Assembly (NCBI RefSeq): GCF_000417505.1
Contig: NZ_APHY01000038.1
Location: forward strand, 4-33,041
Length of the DNA stretch: 33,038 nt
From: Megasphaera sp. NM10
Lineage (GTDB): Bacteria; Bacillota; Negativicutes; Veillonellales; Megasphaeraceae
Direction: 5' to 3'
The translations under genes were made by a program, and so were the position numbers. This document shows, in pieces, positions 15,687 through 23,413 of the stretch; position 1 is the first letter of the stretch, and the number at the start of each line of letters is the position of its first letter. The notes under the pieces are model-generated. The model was not told the origin of the DNA and did no database searches. It worked only from the letters and a program-made list of their open reading frames with translations.

Positions 15687-16280
15687 ATGAAACATTTCGT
15701 CATCACTGTGGGATGTGAATTCGGCAGCGGCGGACCGGAAATCGGCAAGATGCTGGCCAAGTCGCTGGGAATCGAATACTACGACCGGGATCTCGTAGAT
15801 AAAGTCGTGGAAAAAATCGGCGTAGAAAAACATCTCGTAGAAGAAGCAGATAATAAGAATTTCGTTCCGTACGGCATTGAAACGTCGTTGGGGACGCGCT
15901 ATGCGAATCTGTCGAATAAAGTCATTTACACGCAGTTCGATGTCATCCGCAAGATGGCCAAAACATCGTGCGTCATCATCGGCCGGTGCAGCGACTATAT
16001 CCTGAAGGGGCAGGATGATGTCGTCAACGTCTTCGTCTATGCACCGACGGAAGTACGCATCAAGACCATCATGGAAAAGATGAATTTATCCGAACGCCAT
16101 GCGGCAGAAGTCATCCGGGATTATGACAATGCCCTCCATCGCCGGTATAAATACATCACCGGCACTTATCGCGGCGACCGTCACAACCGCCACCTGCTGG
16201 TCGACAGCAGCGTCCTGGGTTGGGAAAAGACGGCGAAATTCATCAAATCCTTCGTCGAAATGTGTTTTGAAGAGACTTGA
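15687..16280 (+). CDS. Cytidylate-kinase-like P-loop protein (AAK/PF13189 type)
   Basis: 197 residues. It opens with ITVGCEFGSGGPEIGKMLAK, the modified Walker A of the cytidylate kinase-like family (EFGSGGxEIG), followed by the YYDRDLVDKV motif, CVIIGRCSDYIL, VFVYAPTEVRI and a C-terminal R-rich lid (YRGDRHNRHLLVDSS). Members are predicted nucleotide kinases, but their substrate is not established and the family is distinct from housekeeping Cmk. The start is ATG 15687 with GGGGGA upstream. It ends 13 bases before the fused permease and is almost certainly co-transcribed with it. Why a kinase-like protein accompanies a permease is not known. Confidence 0.82.
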   Translation: MKHFVITVGCEFGSGGPEIGKMLAKSLGIEYYDRDLVDKVVEKIGVEKHLVEEADNKNFVPYGIETSLGTRYANLSNKVIYTQFDVIRKMAKTSCVIIGRCSDYILKGQDDVVNVFVYAPTEVRIKTIMEKMNLSERHAAEVIRDYDNALHRRYKYITGTYRGDRHNRHLLVDSSVLGWEKTAKFIKSFVEMCFEET

Positions 16281-16293
16281 GGGGGTATGAAAG

Positions 16294-18876
16294 ATGGCTA
16301 CAAAAAAGTCTGATTTTGATAAAGTCCTGAGTGCCTGGGACGTCCTGGTCATCGCCTTCGGGGCCATGATCGGCTGGGGCTGGGTCGTATCGACAGGCGA
16401 CTGGATCATGGAAGGCGGCGTCCTCGGCGCTATGCTGGGCTTCGTCATTGGCGGCATCATGGTCTTCTTCGTAGGGCTGACCTATGCCGAACTGACGTCG
16501 GCCATGCCGCAGTGCGGTGGCGAACACGTCTTCAGTTATAAGGCCATGGGGCCCATTGGTTCTTTTATTTGTACGTGGATGATCGTCCTCGGCTATGTCA
16601 GCGTCGTCTGCTTTGAAGCCTGCGCCCTGCCGACGATCGTCGCTTATATTTATCCTGATTTCCTGACGGGTTATCTCTATACCGTTGCCGGCTTCGATAT
16701 TTACGCTTCCTGGCTGGCTGTGGCTATCCTGGTTTCTGTCTTCATTACAGCCATCAACATCGTCGGGACCAAGACGGCAGCTATTTTGCAGACCATCCTG
16801 ACGGTCATCATCGGCGGCGTCGGTATCCTGCTCATCGCCGCATCGGCCCTGACCGGGACGACGGCCAACCTGGAAGGTCAGCTCTTCATGGGGGCTACGA
16901 CGACGGATATGGTCAAAGGGACTTTGGCCGTGGCTGTCATGACGCCGTTCTATTTCATCGGCTTCGACGTCATTCCTCAGGCAGCGGAAGAAATTTCCGT
17001 ATCCTTGCAGAAAATCGGCCGTATCCTGATTTTGTCCATCGTCCTGGCTGTACTCTTCTATGCCCTCATCATCTTCGGTGTCGGCTATGTCATGAATAAT
17101 TCGGAAATCGCCGTTGCCATGAAAGGCGTCGGCGGCCTGGTCACGGCCGATGCCATGGCTGTCGCCTTTGGCAGCTCCATCATGGCCAAGGTCCTCATCA
17201 TCGGCGGTCTCTGCGGTATCATCACCAGTTGGAACTCCTTCCTCATCGGCGGAAGCCGCGCCATGTATTCCATGGCTGAATCGTACATGATTCCGCATGT
17301 CTTTGCGAAATTGCACGACAAATATAAGACGCCGATCAACGCGCTCCTGCTCATTGGCCTCTTGTCCATCATCGCGCCCTTCTTCGGCAAGAAGATGCTG
17401 GTCTGGGTCGTCGATGCCGGTAACTTCGGCTGCTGCGTCGCCTACTGCATGGTCGCCATTTCCTTCGTCATCCTGCGCAAAAAGGCTCCGGAAATGGCCC
17501 GTCCCTACAAGGTCAGCCATTATAAACTGGTCGGCGTCATGGCCATCCTCATGTCGGGCTTCATGGTCGTCATGTACATGATCCCCGGCTCCGGCGCTAC
17601 CCTGGTTCCCCAGGAATGGGGCATGGTCCTGGGCTGGTCCGTCCTGGGCGTCCTCTTCGGCTTCTACTGCAAGGCTAAATACGGCAGTAAATTCGCTACC
17701 CACATCGACGTCGCCGTCGATAATGAAGCCGTCGAAGAAGCGGGCGACCTGGCTTTCGGTCAGGCCATGGCCGCTGCCCTGCACGACGTCGAATCCGATG
17801 CGCCTGTCACCTATGTATCGCAGCCGCTGAGCTTCTCCTTCTCCATGCCTGTGTCCGTCGTCTTCGGTGCCGGTAAGCGCCATATGGCCGGGGAACTCTT
17901 TAAGGCCTATGGGACCAAGGCCCTGGTCGTCACCGATGCCGCTACCAATGGGCGGGACATCGTCAATGAAGTCGAAAAGAGCCTGAAAGAGGCTGGCATT
18001 TCCGTATCCCGCTTTGCTCATATTACGGGGAAATCCCTGGATATTACGGCTGATTCGGCAGTCGACGAAATCAAGAAGAACGGCAGCGACTTCATCGTCG
18101 CCATCGGCGGCAATACCGTCATGGAAGGGGCCAAGCTGATTGCCAGTGCCGCTGCCCGCACCTTGGGCAGGGCCATGATGCCCTTGAATTTCGTACCGAC
18201 GACGTATCACGCCGGCGCCTGCTTCGATGCATCCCTGCCCGATGGCAGCCGCGACAACGCCCTGCTGGCCAAGGTCGTCCTGGTTGATCCGGACTGCATG
18301 ACCGGCATGAGCCAGAAAGACCGGGCTGTCTCCGGCTTCGCCGCCCTGTGCGAATGTATCCGGGCCTATACGGCGCCCGATGCCCAGCCGCTGACTGATG
18401 CCATGGCCCTCTATGCCATCGACATCCTGAATGACAAGCTCGTCGGCGTCTGCGGGGAAAACACAGACAAAGGGGCTTGGGAAAAAGTCGTCCTGGCCGG
18501 CGTCATCGGCAGTATGGTCAGTGCCGAAACGGGCTGCCAGGTCGCCAAAGACCTGAAACAGGCCGTCGCCAAGACGTCTTTTGCAGCCGATGAAGTCCTC
18601 CTGGCCGCCATCGTGCCCGTCGTCGTCGACGCCAAGGCCGGTAAGGATCCCTTCCTCTATGGCAAACTGGCCCGCACCATGGGCGGTTTCACGTCCGATG
18701 ACTGCGCTGCCCGCCTCTGCTACCTGGCCAAGGCCCTGCACCTCGACCTGCGCATTGCCGACATGGGCGTCCATGAAGACGACATCGCCAACCTGGCCGA
18801 AGCCTACATGGGCGAAGAAGCGGCCGAAGCCGTCCGGGAAAAAGCCGCTGCTATGGAAGCCGCATTTGATTCGTGA
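16294..18876 (+). CDS. APC amino-acid permease fused to a degenerate glycerol-dehydrogenase-like domain
   Basis: 860 residues in one uninterrupted frame. Residues 1 to about 475 are an APC permease nearly matching the protein at 12649-14133 (AFGAMIGWGWVVSTGDW, FYFIGFDVIPQAAEEI). After FATHIDVA (about 467-474) comes a linker, then about 514-858 a GldA/iron-alcohol-dehydrogenase fold: MPVSVVFGAGKRHMAGEL, KALVVTDAA, then AIGGNTVMEGAKLIA (G605-G606-N607-T608, where active enzymes have GGGS/GGGK), FVPTTY, VLVDPD. The metal ligands are missing: the usual G-x-D-A-L-x-H becomes GFAALCE (A683, E687), the mid His block becomes ETGCQVAKDLK (746-755), and HGExV becomes AADEV. The cytoplasmic tail may therefore bind a nucleotide without catalysis and sense or gate transport; that is inference. 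It lies 13 bases after the kinase-like gene. Confidence 0.88.
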   Translation: MATKKSDFDKVLSAWDVLVIAFGAMIGWGWVVSTGDWIMEGGVLGAMLGFVIGGIMVFFVGLTYAELTSAMPQCGGEHVFSYKAMGPIGSFICTWMIVLGYVSVVCFEACALPTIVAYIYPDFLTGYLYTVAGFDIYASWLAVAILVSVFITAINIVGTKTAAILQTILTVIIGGVGILLIAASALTGTTANLEGQLFMGATTTDMVKGTLAVAVMTPFYFIGFDVIPQAAEEISVSLQKIGRILILSIVLAVLFYALIIFGVGYVMNNSEIAVAMKGVGGLVTADAMAVAFGSSIMAKVLIIGGLCGIITSWNSFLIGGSRAMYSMAESYMIPHVFAKLHDKYKTPINALLLIGLLSIIAPFFGKKMLVWVVDAGNFGCCVAYCMVAISFVILRKKAPEMARPYKVSHYKLVGVMAILMSGFMVVMYMIPGSGATLVPQEWGMVLGWSVLGVLFGFYCKAKYGSKFATHIDVAVDNEAVEEAGDLAFGQAMAAALHDVESDAPVTYVSQPLSFSFSMPVSVVFGAGKRHMAGELFKAYGTKALVVTDAATNGRDIVNEVEKSLKEAGISVSRFAHITGKSLDITADSAVDEIKKNGSDFIVAIGGNTVMEGAKLIASAAARTLGRAMMPLNFVPTTYHAGACFDASLPDGSRDNALLAKVVLVDPDCMTGMSQKDRAVSGFAALCECIRAYTAPDAQPLTDAMALYAIDILNDKLVGVCGENTDKGAWEKVVLAGVIGSMVSAETGCQVAKDLKQAVAKTSFAADEVLLAAIVPVVVDAKAGKDPFLYGKLARTMGGFTSDDCAARLCYLAKALHLDLRIADMGVHEDDIANLAEAYMGEEAAEAVREKAAAMEAAFDS

Positions 18877-18889
18877 AAATAGTTTGATA

Positions 18890-18972
18890 TTTGACGAAAG
18901 GCTCTCCTCATAGGAGAGCTGGCCGCCAAAGGCGGTCTGAGAGGTTGATTTCTCAGCATTTGTAGTTTTTAG
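18890..18972. repeat. AACCTCTCAG-type intergenic repeat, copy B (inverted)
   Basis: This is the exact reverse complement of 7629-7711 over 83 bases. It starts 13 bases after the stop codon of the fused permease. The 18877-19198 gap contains, in order, this repeat, a GTAGGGG unit, a terminator and a tandem-repeat promoter region. Confidence 0.9.
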
Positions 18973-19016
18973 CCCGCCGGATATATGTAAGATACTTGTG
19001 AAACCGATTTCGTGAA

Positions 19017-19042
19017 CGGGCGCCCCACGTGGCGCCCCTACA
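19017..19042. repeat. GTAGGGG-type palindromic repeat (minus orientation)
   Basis: Bases 19017-19042 equal the reverse complement of 9218-9243. It joins directly onto the terminator at 19044-19080, as the related unit does at 183-237. Confidence 0.75.
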
Positions 19043-19043
19043 G

Positions 19044-19080
19044 AAAAAGGCGCTGTCTTCATGGGACAGCGCCTTTTTTT
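19044..19080. terminator. Intrinsic terminator
   Basis: GGCGCTGTC (19049-19057) pairs with GACAGCGCC (19065-19073), flanked by A5 and T7. It ends the fused-permease transcript. Confidence 0.88.
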
Positions 19081-19116
19081 ACATATACAAAAGATTTTCT
19101 TTTTGCCAGCAGGAGT

Positions 19117-19163
19117 TTGACAATTCTGTGTAGAATATCTTCTGTGTAGAATATCTTAAGATA
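19117..19163 (+). promoter_or_regulatory. Promoter region with a 16-bp tandem duplication
   Basis: TTGACA (19117-19122) is followed by two exact copies of TTCTGTGTAGAATATC (19124-19139, 19140-19155), then TTAAGATA, giving the palindrome TATCTTAAGATA (19152-19163). With one copy the spacing from TTGACA to TTAAGA would be 17 bases. With two it is 33, and the spaced -10 becomes TTCTGT. TAGAAT in either copy is an alternative -10 without a good -35. Confidence 0.5.
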
Positions 19164-19198
19164 AACTAGTTATATAGAGTTGCTTGGAGGTAGTCAAT

Positions 19199-19600
19199 AT
19201 GACACTCAGTTTATTTTGGTCGCGTTATACGCTGGAACTTCGGGAACAGCATCTGCGCGATGTCGATGAACTTTATCATTATCTCATTGCCCGGGAACGA
19301 TGGAACTGGTTCCTGGCCAAGATTCCGGAACAGGCCCAGATCCAGATACTCCGCGGCCACAACCATGGCGAAGATTCCTGGACGTGCCGCAAGTGGCTCG
19401 ACCACATGCTGGACTGGATCAAGGAGAACAAGCCGCCTGCCGTCTATGATGCCGTCATCGACAAGATTCATATGATTGAAGACAAGCCGATTGAAGAACT
19501 AGAAAAACAGGCTGCCCGCAACATTTCGCCGGAAGAGTTGGAAAAACTCCAGCGTGCCGGTTATTTTCAATGTATCGAGGCGCCGAACAAAAGTGAATGA
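19199..19600 (+). CDS. Conserved-looking small protein of unknown function, first gene of the nfeD-floA operon
   Basis: 133 residues, soluble, no signal peptide or membrane segment. It is rich in Trp and charged residues (ERWNWFLAKIPEQAQ, CRKWLDHMLDWIKENKPP) and ends with a helical EELEKLQRAGYFQC tail. I do not recognise a domain. The start ATG 19199 is set by TTGGAGG; an upstream in-frame TTG at 19184 overlaps that ribosome site and is not used. The stop TGA overlaps an ATG in the next frame, and the next likely start is 15 bases downstream, so it is co-transcribed with the NfeD gene and may act on the same membrane machinery. Confidence 0.75.
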   Translation: MTLSLFWSRYTLELREQHLRDVDELYHYLIARERWNWFLAKIPEQAQIQILRGHNHGEDSWTCRKWLDHMLDWIKENKPPAVYDAVIDKIHMIEDKPIEELEKQAARNISPEELEKLQRAGYFQCIEAPNKSE

Positions 19601-19614
19601 AAGCAGGTGAGGGA

Positions 19615-20925
19615 ATGACCTTTCTATTACGCATGATAACAGCTGCTGTCTTATTCTTTTCCCTGGCAGCTGCCGCACCGGCTGCTGTCGTGCAGGCCGA
19701 TTCCGTCCGCGTCCTGCCTATTTCCGGTGACATCGACGGCAGCCAGGCCGCCTTTATCCAGCGCGGCCTGCGCCAGGCCGCCGAAGAAGGCGATACGGCC
19801 GTCGTCATTACCATCAATACCCTGGGCGGCCGCGTCGACAGCGCCTTGAAGATCCGCGACATGCTCATGGCATCCGACGTGCCGACTATTGCCTATGTCA
19901 CGTCGCGGGCCTGGTCGGCCGGGGCCCTCATCGCCCTGTCGTGCCGCCATATCATCATGGCGTCGGGCAGCAGCATCGGCGCTGCCGAACCGATTCCCAA
20001 TACGGAGAAGAACATTGCCGCCCTGAAAGCCGAGTTCAGCGCGACGGCGGCCCAGAATGGCCATAATCCCGGCGTCGCCGAAGCCATGGTCGACAAGTCC
20101 CAGGGCTATCCCGACTATGCCGAACCGGGGAAGATACTGGCCTTATCCGACGGCCAGGCCAGGGAACTCAACGTGTCCGACGGCTCGGCCGATACGTTGT
20201 CCGAAGCCCTGGCCCTGTACAGCTTGGGCGATGCCCGCCTGACCTATGTCGACAAGGACTGGCGTGATGACGCCGTCGGCATCTTGCAGAATCCCTATGT
20301 CCGCACGGTCTTCGTCGCCCTGATCATCGCCGCCTTGCTGGCAGAAATCAAGATGGCCGGCATCGGCGCCGGTATTGCTACGGCCTTCGTCTTCGGCGGC
20401 CTGCTGCTCCTGTCGGGCAACGAGTCCCTGGCCGACGGCCTGAAAATCGTCGCCGCCTTCCTGGTTAGTCTGCTCTGCATCGGCCTGGAACTGGCGTCGC
20501 CTGGCGTCGGCATCTTTGGCCTGGCCGGCGTCGTCCTCTTGTTCGGCAGCCTGTTCTTCATGCTGGGAGCCACGTATGAGGCCGTCTACATCCTGGCCGG
20601 CGGGACGGTCCTGGCCATCATATTGTTCTATATCGTCGGCAAGCATTTGCCCAAGAGCCGGCTTTTTGAAAAATTGACCCTCAAGAACCGTTCGACGAAA
20701 GAAAAGGGATATACGGCCCAGGCCGATTACAGCAAATATCTCTATGAACGGGGCAAGACCATTACCATTCTGCGTCCGTCCGGGACGATCCGCATCGGCA
20801 AAGAGCGCGTCGATGCCACGGCCAACGGCACGTTCATCGGCCGCGACGTCATCGTCCGCGTGGTCAAAGTCGAAGGCAGCCGCGTCGTCGTCGAACCGGA
20901 ACCGGAACGCCATCCCAAACACTGA
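19615..20925 (+). CDS. nfeD: NfeD-family membrane serine protease (ClpP-like + NfeD domain)
   Basis: 436 residues from ATG 19615 (AGGTGAGGG upstream; the in-frame ATG at 19597 overlaps the previous stop and lacks a site). Order: signal peptide (1-29), ClpP-like protease domain with the oxyanion loop [10 protein letters not shown] (69-77) and nucleophile S101 in RAWSAGAL with general base K161 (AMVDKSQG), then four to five membrane helices (about 225-345), and a C-terminal OB-fold NfeD domain ([19 protein letters not shown]). This long form is a membrane-bound protease facing outside the cytoplasm, and archaeal homologues cleave stomatin. It is followed directly by floA, its standard partner in many bacteria. 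Confidence 0.92.
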   Translation: MTFLLRMITAAVLFFSLAAAAPAAVVQADSVRVLPISGDIDGSQAAFIQRGLRQAAEEGDTAVVITINTLGGRVDSALKIRDMLMASDVPTIAYVTSRAWSAGALIALSCRHIIMASGSSIGAAEPIPNTEKNIAALKAEFSATAAQNGHNPGVAEAMVDKSQGYPDYAEPGKILALSDGQARELNVSDGSADTLSEALALYSLGDARLTYVDKDWRDDAVGILQNPYVRTVFVALIIAALLAEIKMAGIGAGIATAFVFGGLLLLSGNESLADGLKIVAAFLVSLLCIGLELASPGVGIFGLAGVVLLFGSLFFMLGATYEAVYILAGGTVLAIILFYIVGKHLPKSRLFEKLTLKNRSTKEKGYTAQADYSKYLYERGKTITILRPSGTIRIGKERVDATANGTFIGRDVIVRVVKVEGSRVVVEPEPERHPKH

Positions 20926-20939
20926 GAAGGAGGTATCTT

Positions 20940-21989
20940 ATGTCTATCGTATCCTTTTTGGCAGTGCCTGTCATCATCATCGTGGCCGCTGTCATCATCG
21001 TATCCCTGTTCCTGCACTTCGTGCCCATCGGTTTGTGGATTTCGGCCATGGCCGCCGGCGTATCCGTCGGCATCGTCAACCTCATCGGCATGCGCCTGCG
21101 CCGGGTCATCCCGTCGAAGATCATCCTGCCCCTGGTCAAGGCCAACAAGGCCGGCCTCGATGTCAACGTCAACCAGCTGGAAGCCCATTACCTGGCCGGC
21201 GGCGACGTCGACCGCGTCGTCGATGCCCTCATTGCCGCCCATCGGGCGACGATGTCCCTGACCTTTGAACGAGCCTGCGCCATCGACCTGGCTGGCCGCG
21301 ACGTCCTGGAAGCCGTCCAGATGAGCGTCAATCCCAAGGTCATCGAAACGCCGTTCATCTCGGCTGTCGCCCAGAACGGCATCGAACTGAAAGTCCGGGC
21401 CCGGGTCACGGTCCGCGCCAACATCGACCGCCTCGTCGGCGGTGCCGGTGAAGCGACGGTCATCGCCCGCGTCGGCGAAGGCATCGTCACCAGTGTCGGC
21501 TCGGCACGGGACCATTCGCTGGTCCTGGAAAACCCTGATGAAATCAGTAAGACCGTCCTCAGCAAGGGCCTCGACGCCGGGACGGCCTTTGAAATCTTGT
21601 CCATCGATATTGCCGACGTCGACATAGGCCGCAATATCGGCGCCCGCCTGCAGACGGACCAGGCCGAAGCGGACAAGCAGATCGCCCAGGCCAAGGCCGA
21701 AGAACGGCGGGCCATGGCTGTGGCCAAAGAGCAGGAAATGCAGGCCTATACCCAGGAAATGCAGGCCAAAGTCGTCGAAGCCCAGGCCGAAGTCCCGTTG
21801 GCTCTGGCCCAGGCCCTGCGCGAAGGCAAGTTAGGCGTCATGGACTATTATAATATGAAGAATATCATGGCCGACACGGACATGCGCGCCGCTGTCGCCC
21901 AGGCCGGCGTCCCCAAGACCCAGTCGGTCCCGACGGGGCAGGACAGTCACCACGACGACCGCGGTCCGGCAGGCCATAGTGAAAAGTAG
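20940..21989 (+). CDS. floA: Flotillin-like protein FloA
   Basis: 349 residues. It is a scaffold of membrane microdomains. An N-terminal membrane hairpin (about residues 5-50) is followed by the FloA-specific [23 protein letters not shown], the SPFH-like region ([50 protein letters not shown]) and an Ala/Glu/Gln-rich coiled coil ([20 protein letters not shown] onward). The tail is polar with a short His/Asp run. AGAAGGAGG precedes the ATG. It starts 14 bases after nfeD, the common FloA-NfeD pairing. Confidence 0.95.
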   Translation: MSIVSFLAVPVIIIVAAVIIVSLFLHFVPIGLWISAMAAGVSVGIVNLIGMRLRRVIPSKIILPLVKANKAGLDVNVNQLEAHYLAGGDVDRVVDALIAAHRATMSLTFERACAIDLAGRDVLEAVQMSVNPKVIETPFISAVAQNGIELKVRARVTVRANIDRLVGGAGEATVIARVGEGIVTSVGSARDHSLVLENPDEISKTVLSKGLDAGTAFEILSIDIADVDIGRNIGARLQTDQAEADKQIAQAKAEERRAMAVAKEQEMQAYTQEMQAKVVEAQAEVPLALAQALREGKLGVMDYYNMKNIMADTDMRAAVAQAGVPKTQSVPTGQDSHHDDRGPAGHSEK

Positions 21990-21998
21990 GTGAGCCTT

Positions 21999-22385
21999 AT
22001 GGATATGTTATGGCTCATCGTGGCCTTCGCTCTCATGGCGATCCTGCCGGACCTGCTGCGGCGTCGCCGCCGCTATCCCAGGCGGAAAGGGCCGATTCCC
22101 GTGCCGCCGCGGCGTAAACCCGCACCGGCCAAGGCGCCGGCTCCGGCTGAAACCGGGGAAGATGCGGCTGGGAACGAGATTTCCGCACAGGAAACGACAG
22201 CTCCGGCACAGCCGCCCATCGTGCCGGCCCGTCCGGCTATAGCTCCCGTATCGGTGCCGCACCGCGTCCGGCCCGCGGCCTGGAGCCAGCTGACGCCGCA
22301 GGCGCGGGAGCTCTACGCCGGCTTCGTCTGGTCGGAGATATGGCAGGAACCGCTGGCTTACCGCCGGCGATTAATTAAAAAATAG
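21999..22385 (+). CDS. Small membrane-anchored Pro/Ala-rich protein, unknown function
   Basis: 128 residues from ATG 21999 (site AGGTGAG, which also overlaps the floA stop; an in-frame GTG at 21990 is unlikely). One membrane helix (MDMLWLIVAFALMAILPDLL), then RRRRRYPRR on the cytoplasmic side by the positive-inside rule, a disordered Pro/Ala linker of about 60 residues, and a conserved-looking C-terminal helix pair (LTPQARELYAGFVWSEIWQEP, RRRLIKK). No family recognised. It sits between floA and the hydrolase in the same operon, so it may dock something to the FloA microdomain. Confidence 0.7.
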   Translation: MDMLWLIVAFALMAILPDLLRRRRRYPRRKGPIPVPPRRKPAPAKAPAPAETGEDAAGNEISAQETTAPAQPPIVPARPAIAPVSVPHRVRPAAWSQLTPQARELYAGFVWSEIWQEPLAYRRRLIKK

Positions 22386-22394
22386 AGAGGATTT

Positions 22395-23132
22395 ATGGAA
22401 ATGATTCAAGAAAAACAAGTAGGTATCAAGGGTATCCCCGGTCTGGTCATTACGTCCGGTGAAAAAGCGAAAGGCGTCGTCCTGTTCTATCATGGCTGGT
22501 CGTCGCAGATAGAATTCCAGGCCGTCCGCGGCCGCATCCTGGCTTCCTATGGCTACGACGTCGTCATTCCCGACGCTGTCAACCATGGCCACCGCGGCAC
22601 GCTGGACTATGAATCGAAAGTCGTATACCCCGATTTCTGGCAGACCATCTTCCAGAACCTGACGGAAGTACCGGTCATGCTGGAATATATCCAGGAAAAC
22701 TGGCCTGATACGCCCATCGCCGTCATGGGCCATTCCATGGGCGGCTTCACGGCCTTAGGGGCTGTGAGCCTTTTCAGGGAATTCAAGACGGCTGTCGTCA
22801 TGAACGGCTCCGGCTGGTGGGATGAATCGGACCGCCGCTTCCGGGCAGCCCTGCACATCGAAAAGCCGCGGGCCTACCGTTTCATACAGATGCAGTTCGC
22901 CGCCATGGATCCCTATACGCATATGGACCGCCTCAGCGGCCGGTCCCTCTTGTCCCTCCGCGGCGGTGCCGATGATGTCGTCGACGGGGCTGCCCAGGAA
23001 CTCTATCTGGAAAAACTGGCCCAGCGCGATGACGTCAAGACCCAGTCCATCGTCTACGATGACCTGGGCCACTTCGTCACGACCAACATGATGGGCGATG
23101 CCGTCAACTGGCTCCAAACAGAACTGCATTAA
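22395..23132 (+). CDS. Alpha/beta hydrolase
   Basis: 245 residues, no signal peptide. GHSMGG carries nucleophile S114; the probable acid is D193 or D194 (LRGGADDVVDG) and the base H226 (DDLGHFVTT). The oxyanion stretch is FYHGWSS (31-37). The size and a long region between the motifs resemble prolyl-oligopeptidase-like/BAAT-type small esterases, but no substrate can be assigned. GAGAGG precedes ATG 22395. It starts 9 bases after the previous stop and is the last gene of the operon from 19199. Confidence 0.85.
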   Translation: MEMIQEKQVGIKGIPGLVITSGEKAKGVVLFYHGWSSQIEFQAVRGRILASYGYDVVIPDAVNHGHRGTLDYESKVVYPDFWQTIFQNLTEVPVMLEYIQENWPDTPIAVMGHSMGGFTALGAVSLFREFKTAVVMNGSGWWDESDRRFRAALHIEKPRAYRFIQMQFAAMDPYTHMDRLSGRSLLSLRGGADDVVDGAAQELYLEKLAQRDDVKTQSIVYDDLGHFVTTNMMGDAVNWLQTELH

Positions 23133-23161
23133 AGAGAAAATCGGATTTGCTTAAAAATAAT

Positions 23162-23211
23162 AAGAGGTAAAACCTTTCTCTATGAAAAGAGGTAAAACCT
23201 TTCTCTATGAA
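23162..23211. repeat. Two exact 25-bp tandem repeats upstream of a promoter
   Basis: Units 23162-23186 and 23187-23211 are identical. Each contains AGGT-AAA-ACCT, with flanking AGA/TCT-like arms. They end 28 bases before the -35 of the permease transcript, a typical place for activator or repressor sites. Confidence 0.75.
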
Positions 23212-23239
23212 AAGTATTAAATTAATTACGGCTGCATAC

Positions 23240-23267
23240 TTTACAAATTTAAAAATACGAGTATAAT
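23240..23267 (+). promoter_or_regulatory. Promoter of the YfnA-like permease
   Basis: TTTACA (23240-23245), 16 bases, TATAAT (23262-23267). ATACTTTA (23236-23243), the half-site seen at 12487 and in the 12527 palindrome, overlaps the -35. Confidence 0.7.
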
Positions 23268-23281
23268 ATACGTATAAACAG

Positions 23282-23359
23282 AAACCGCAAAGGTGCGAAA
23301 AGCTAAGAATCAGTCATCTTTATGATAGAAATGATTCGTTTTCCACCTTGGCGGTTTTT
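23282..23359 (+). terminator. Leader terminator (attenuator) before the YfnA-like permease
   Basis: AAACCGCAAAGGTG (23282-23295) pairs with CACCTTGGCGGTTT (23344-23357) with one mismatch and runs into T5. The 48-base loop contains a second short stem (GAATCA-...-TGATTC). It lies between promoter and gene. Confidence 0.75.
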
Positions 23360-23413
23360 ATGTTTTTATAGTTATCATTTATAATCAGGGGATGTATAAC
23401 AGGGGGGATAGGT

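Noticed and set aside
16243-19062. 939-codon minus-strand open frame opposite the fused permease
   Set aside because: Rich in Asp/Gly/His/Gln with no recognisable domain and no ribosome site. The same kind of antisense frame appears opposite most genes here (3051-4418, 4945-7482, 12607-14145) and reflects codon bias.
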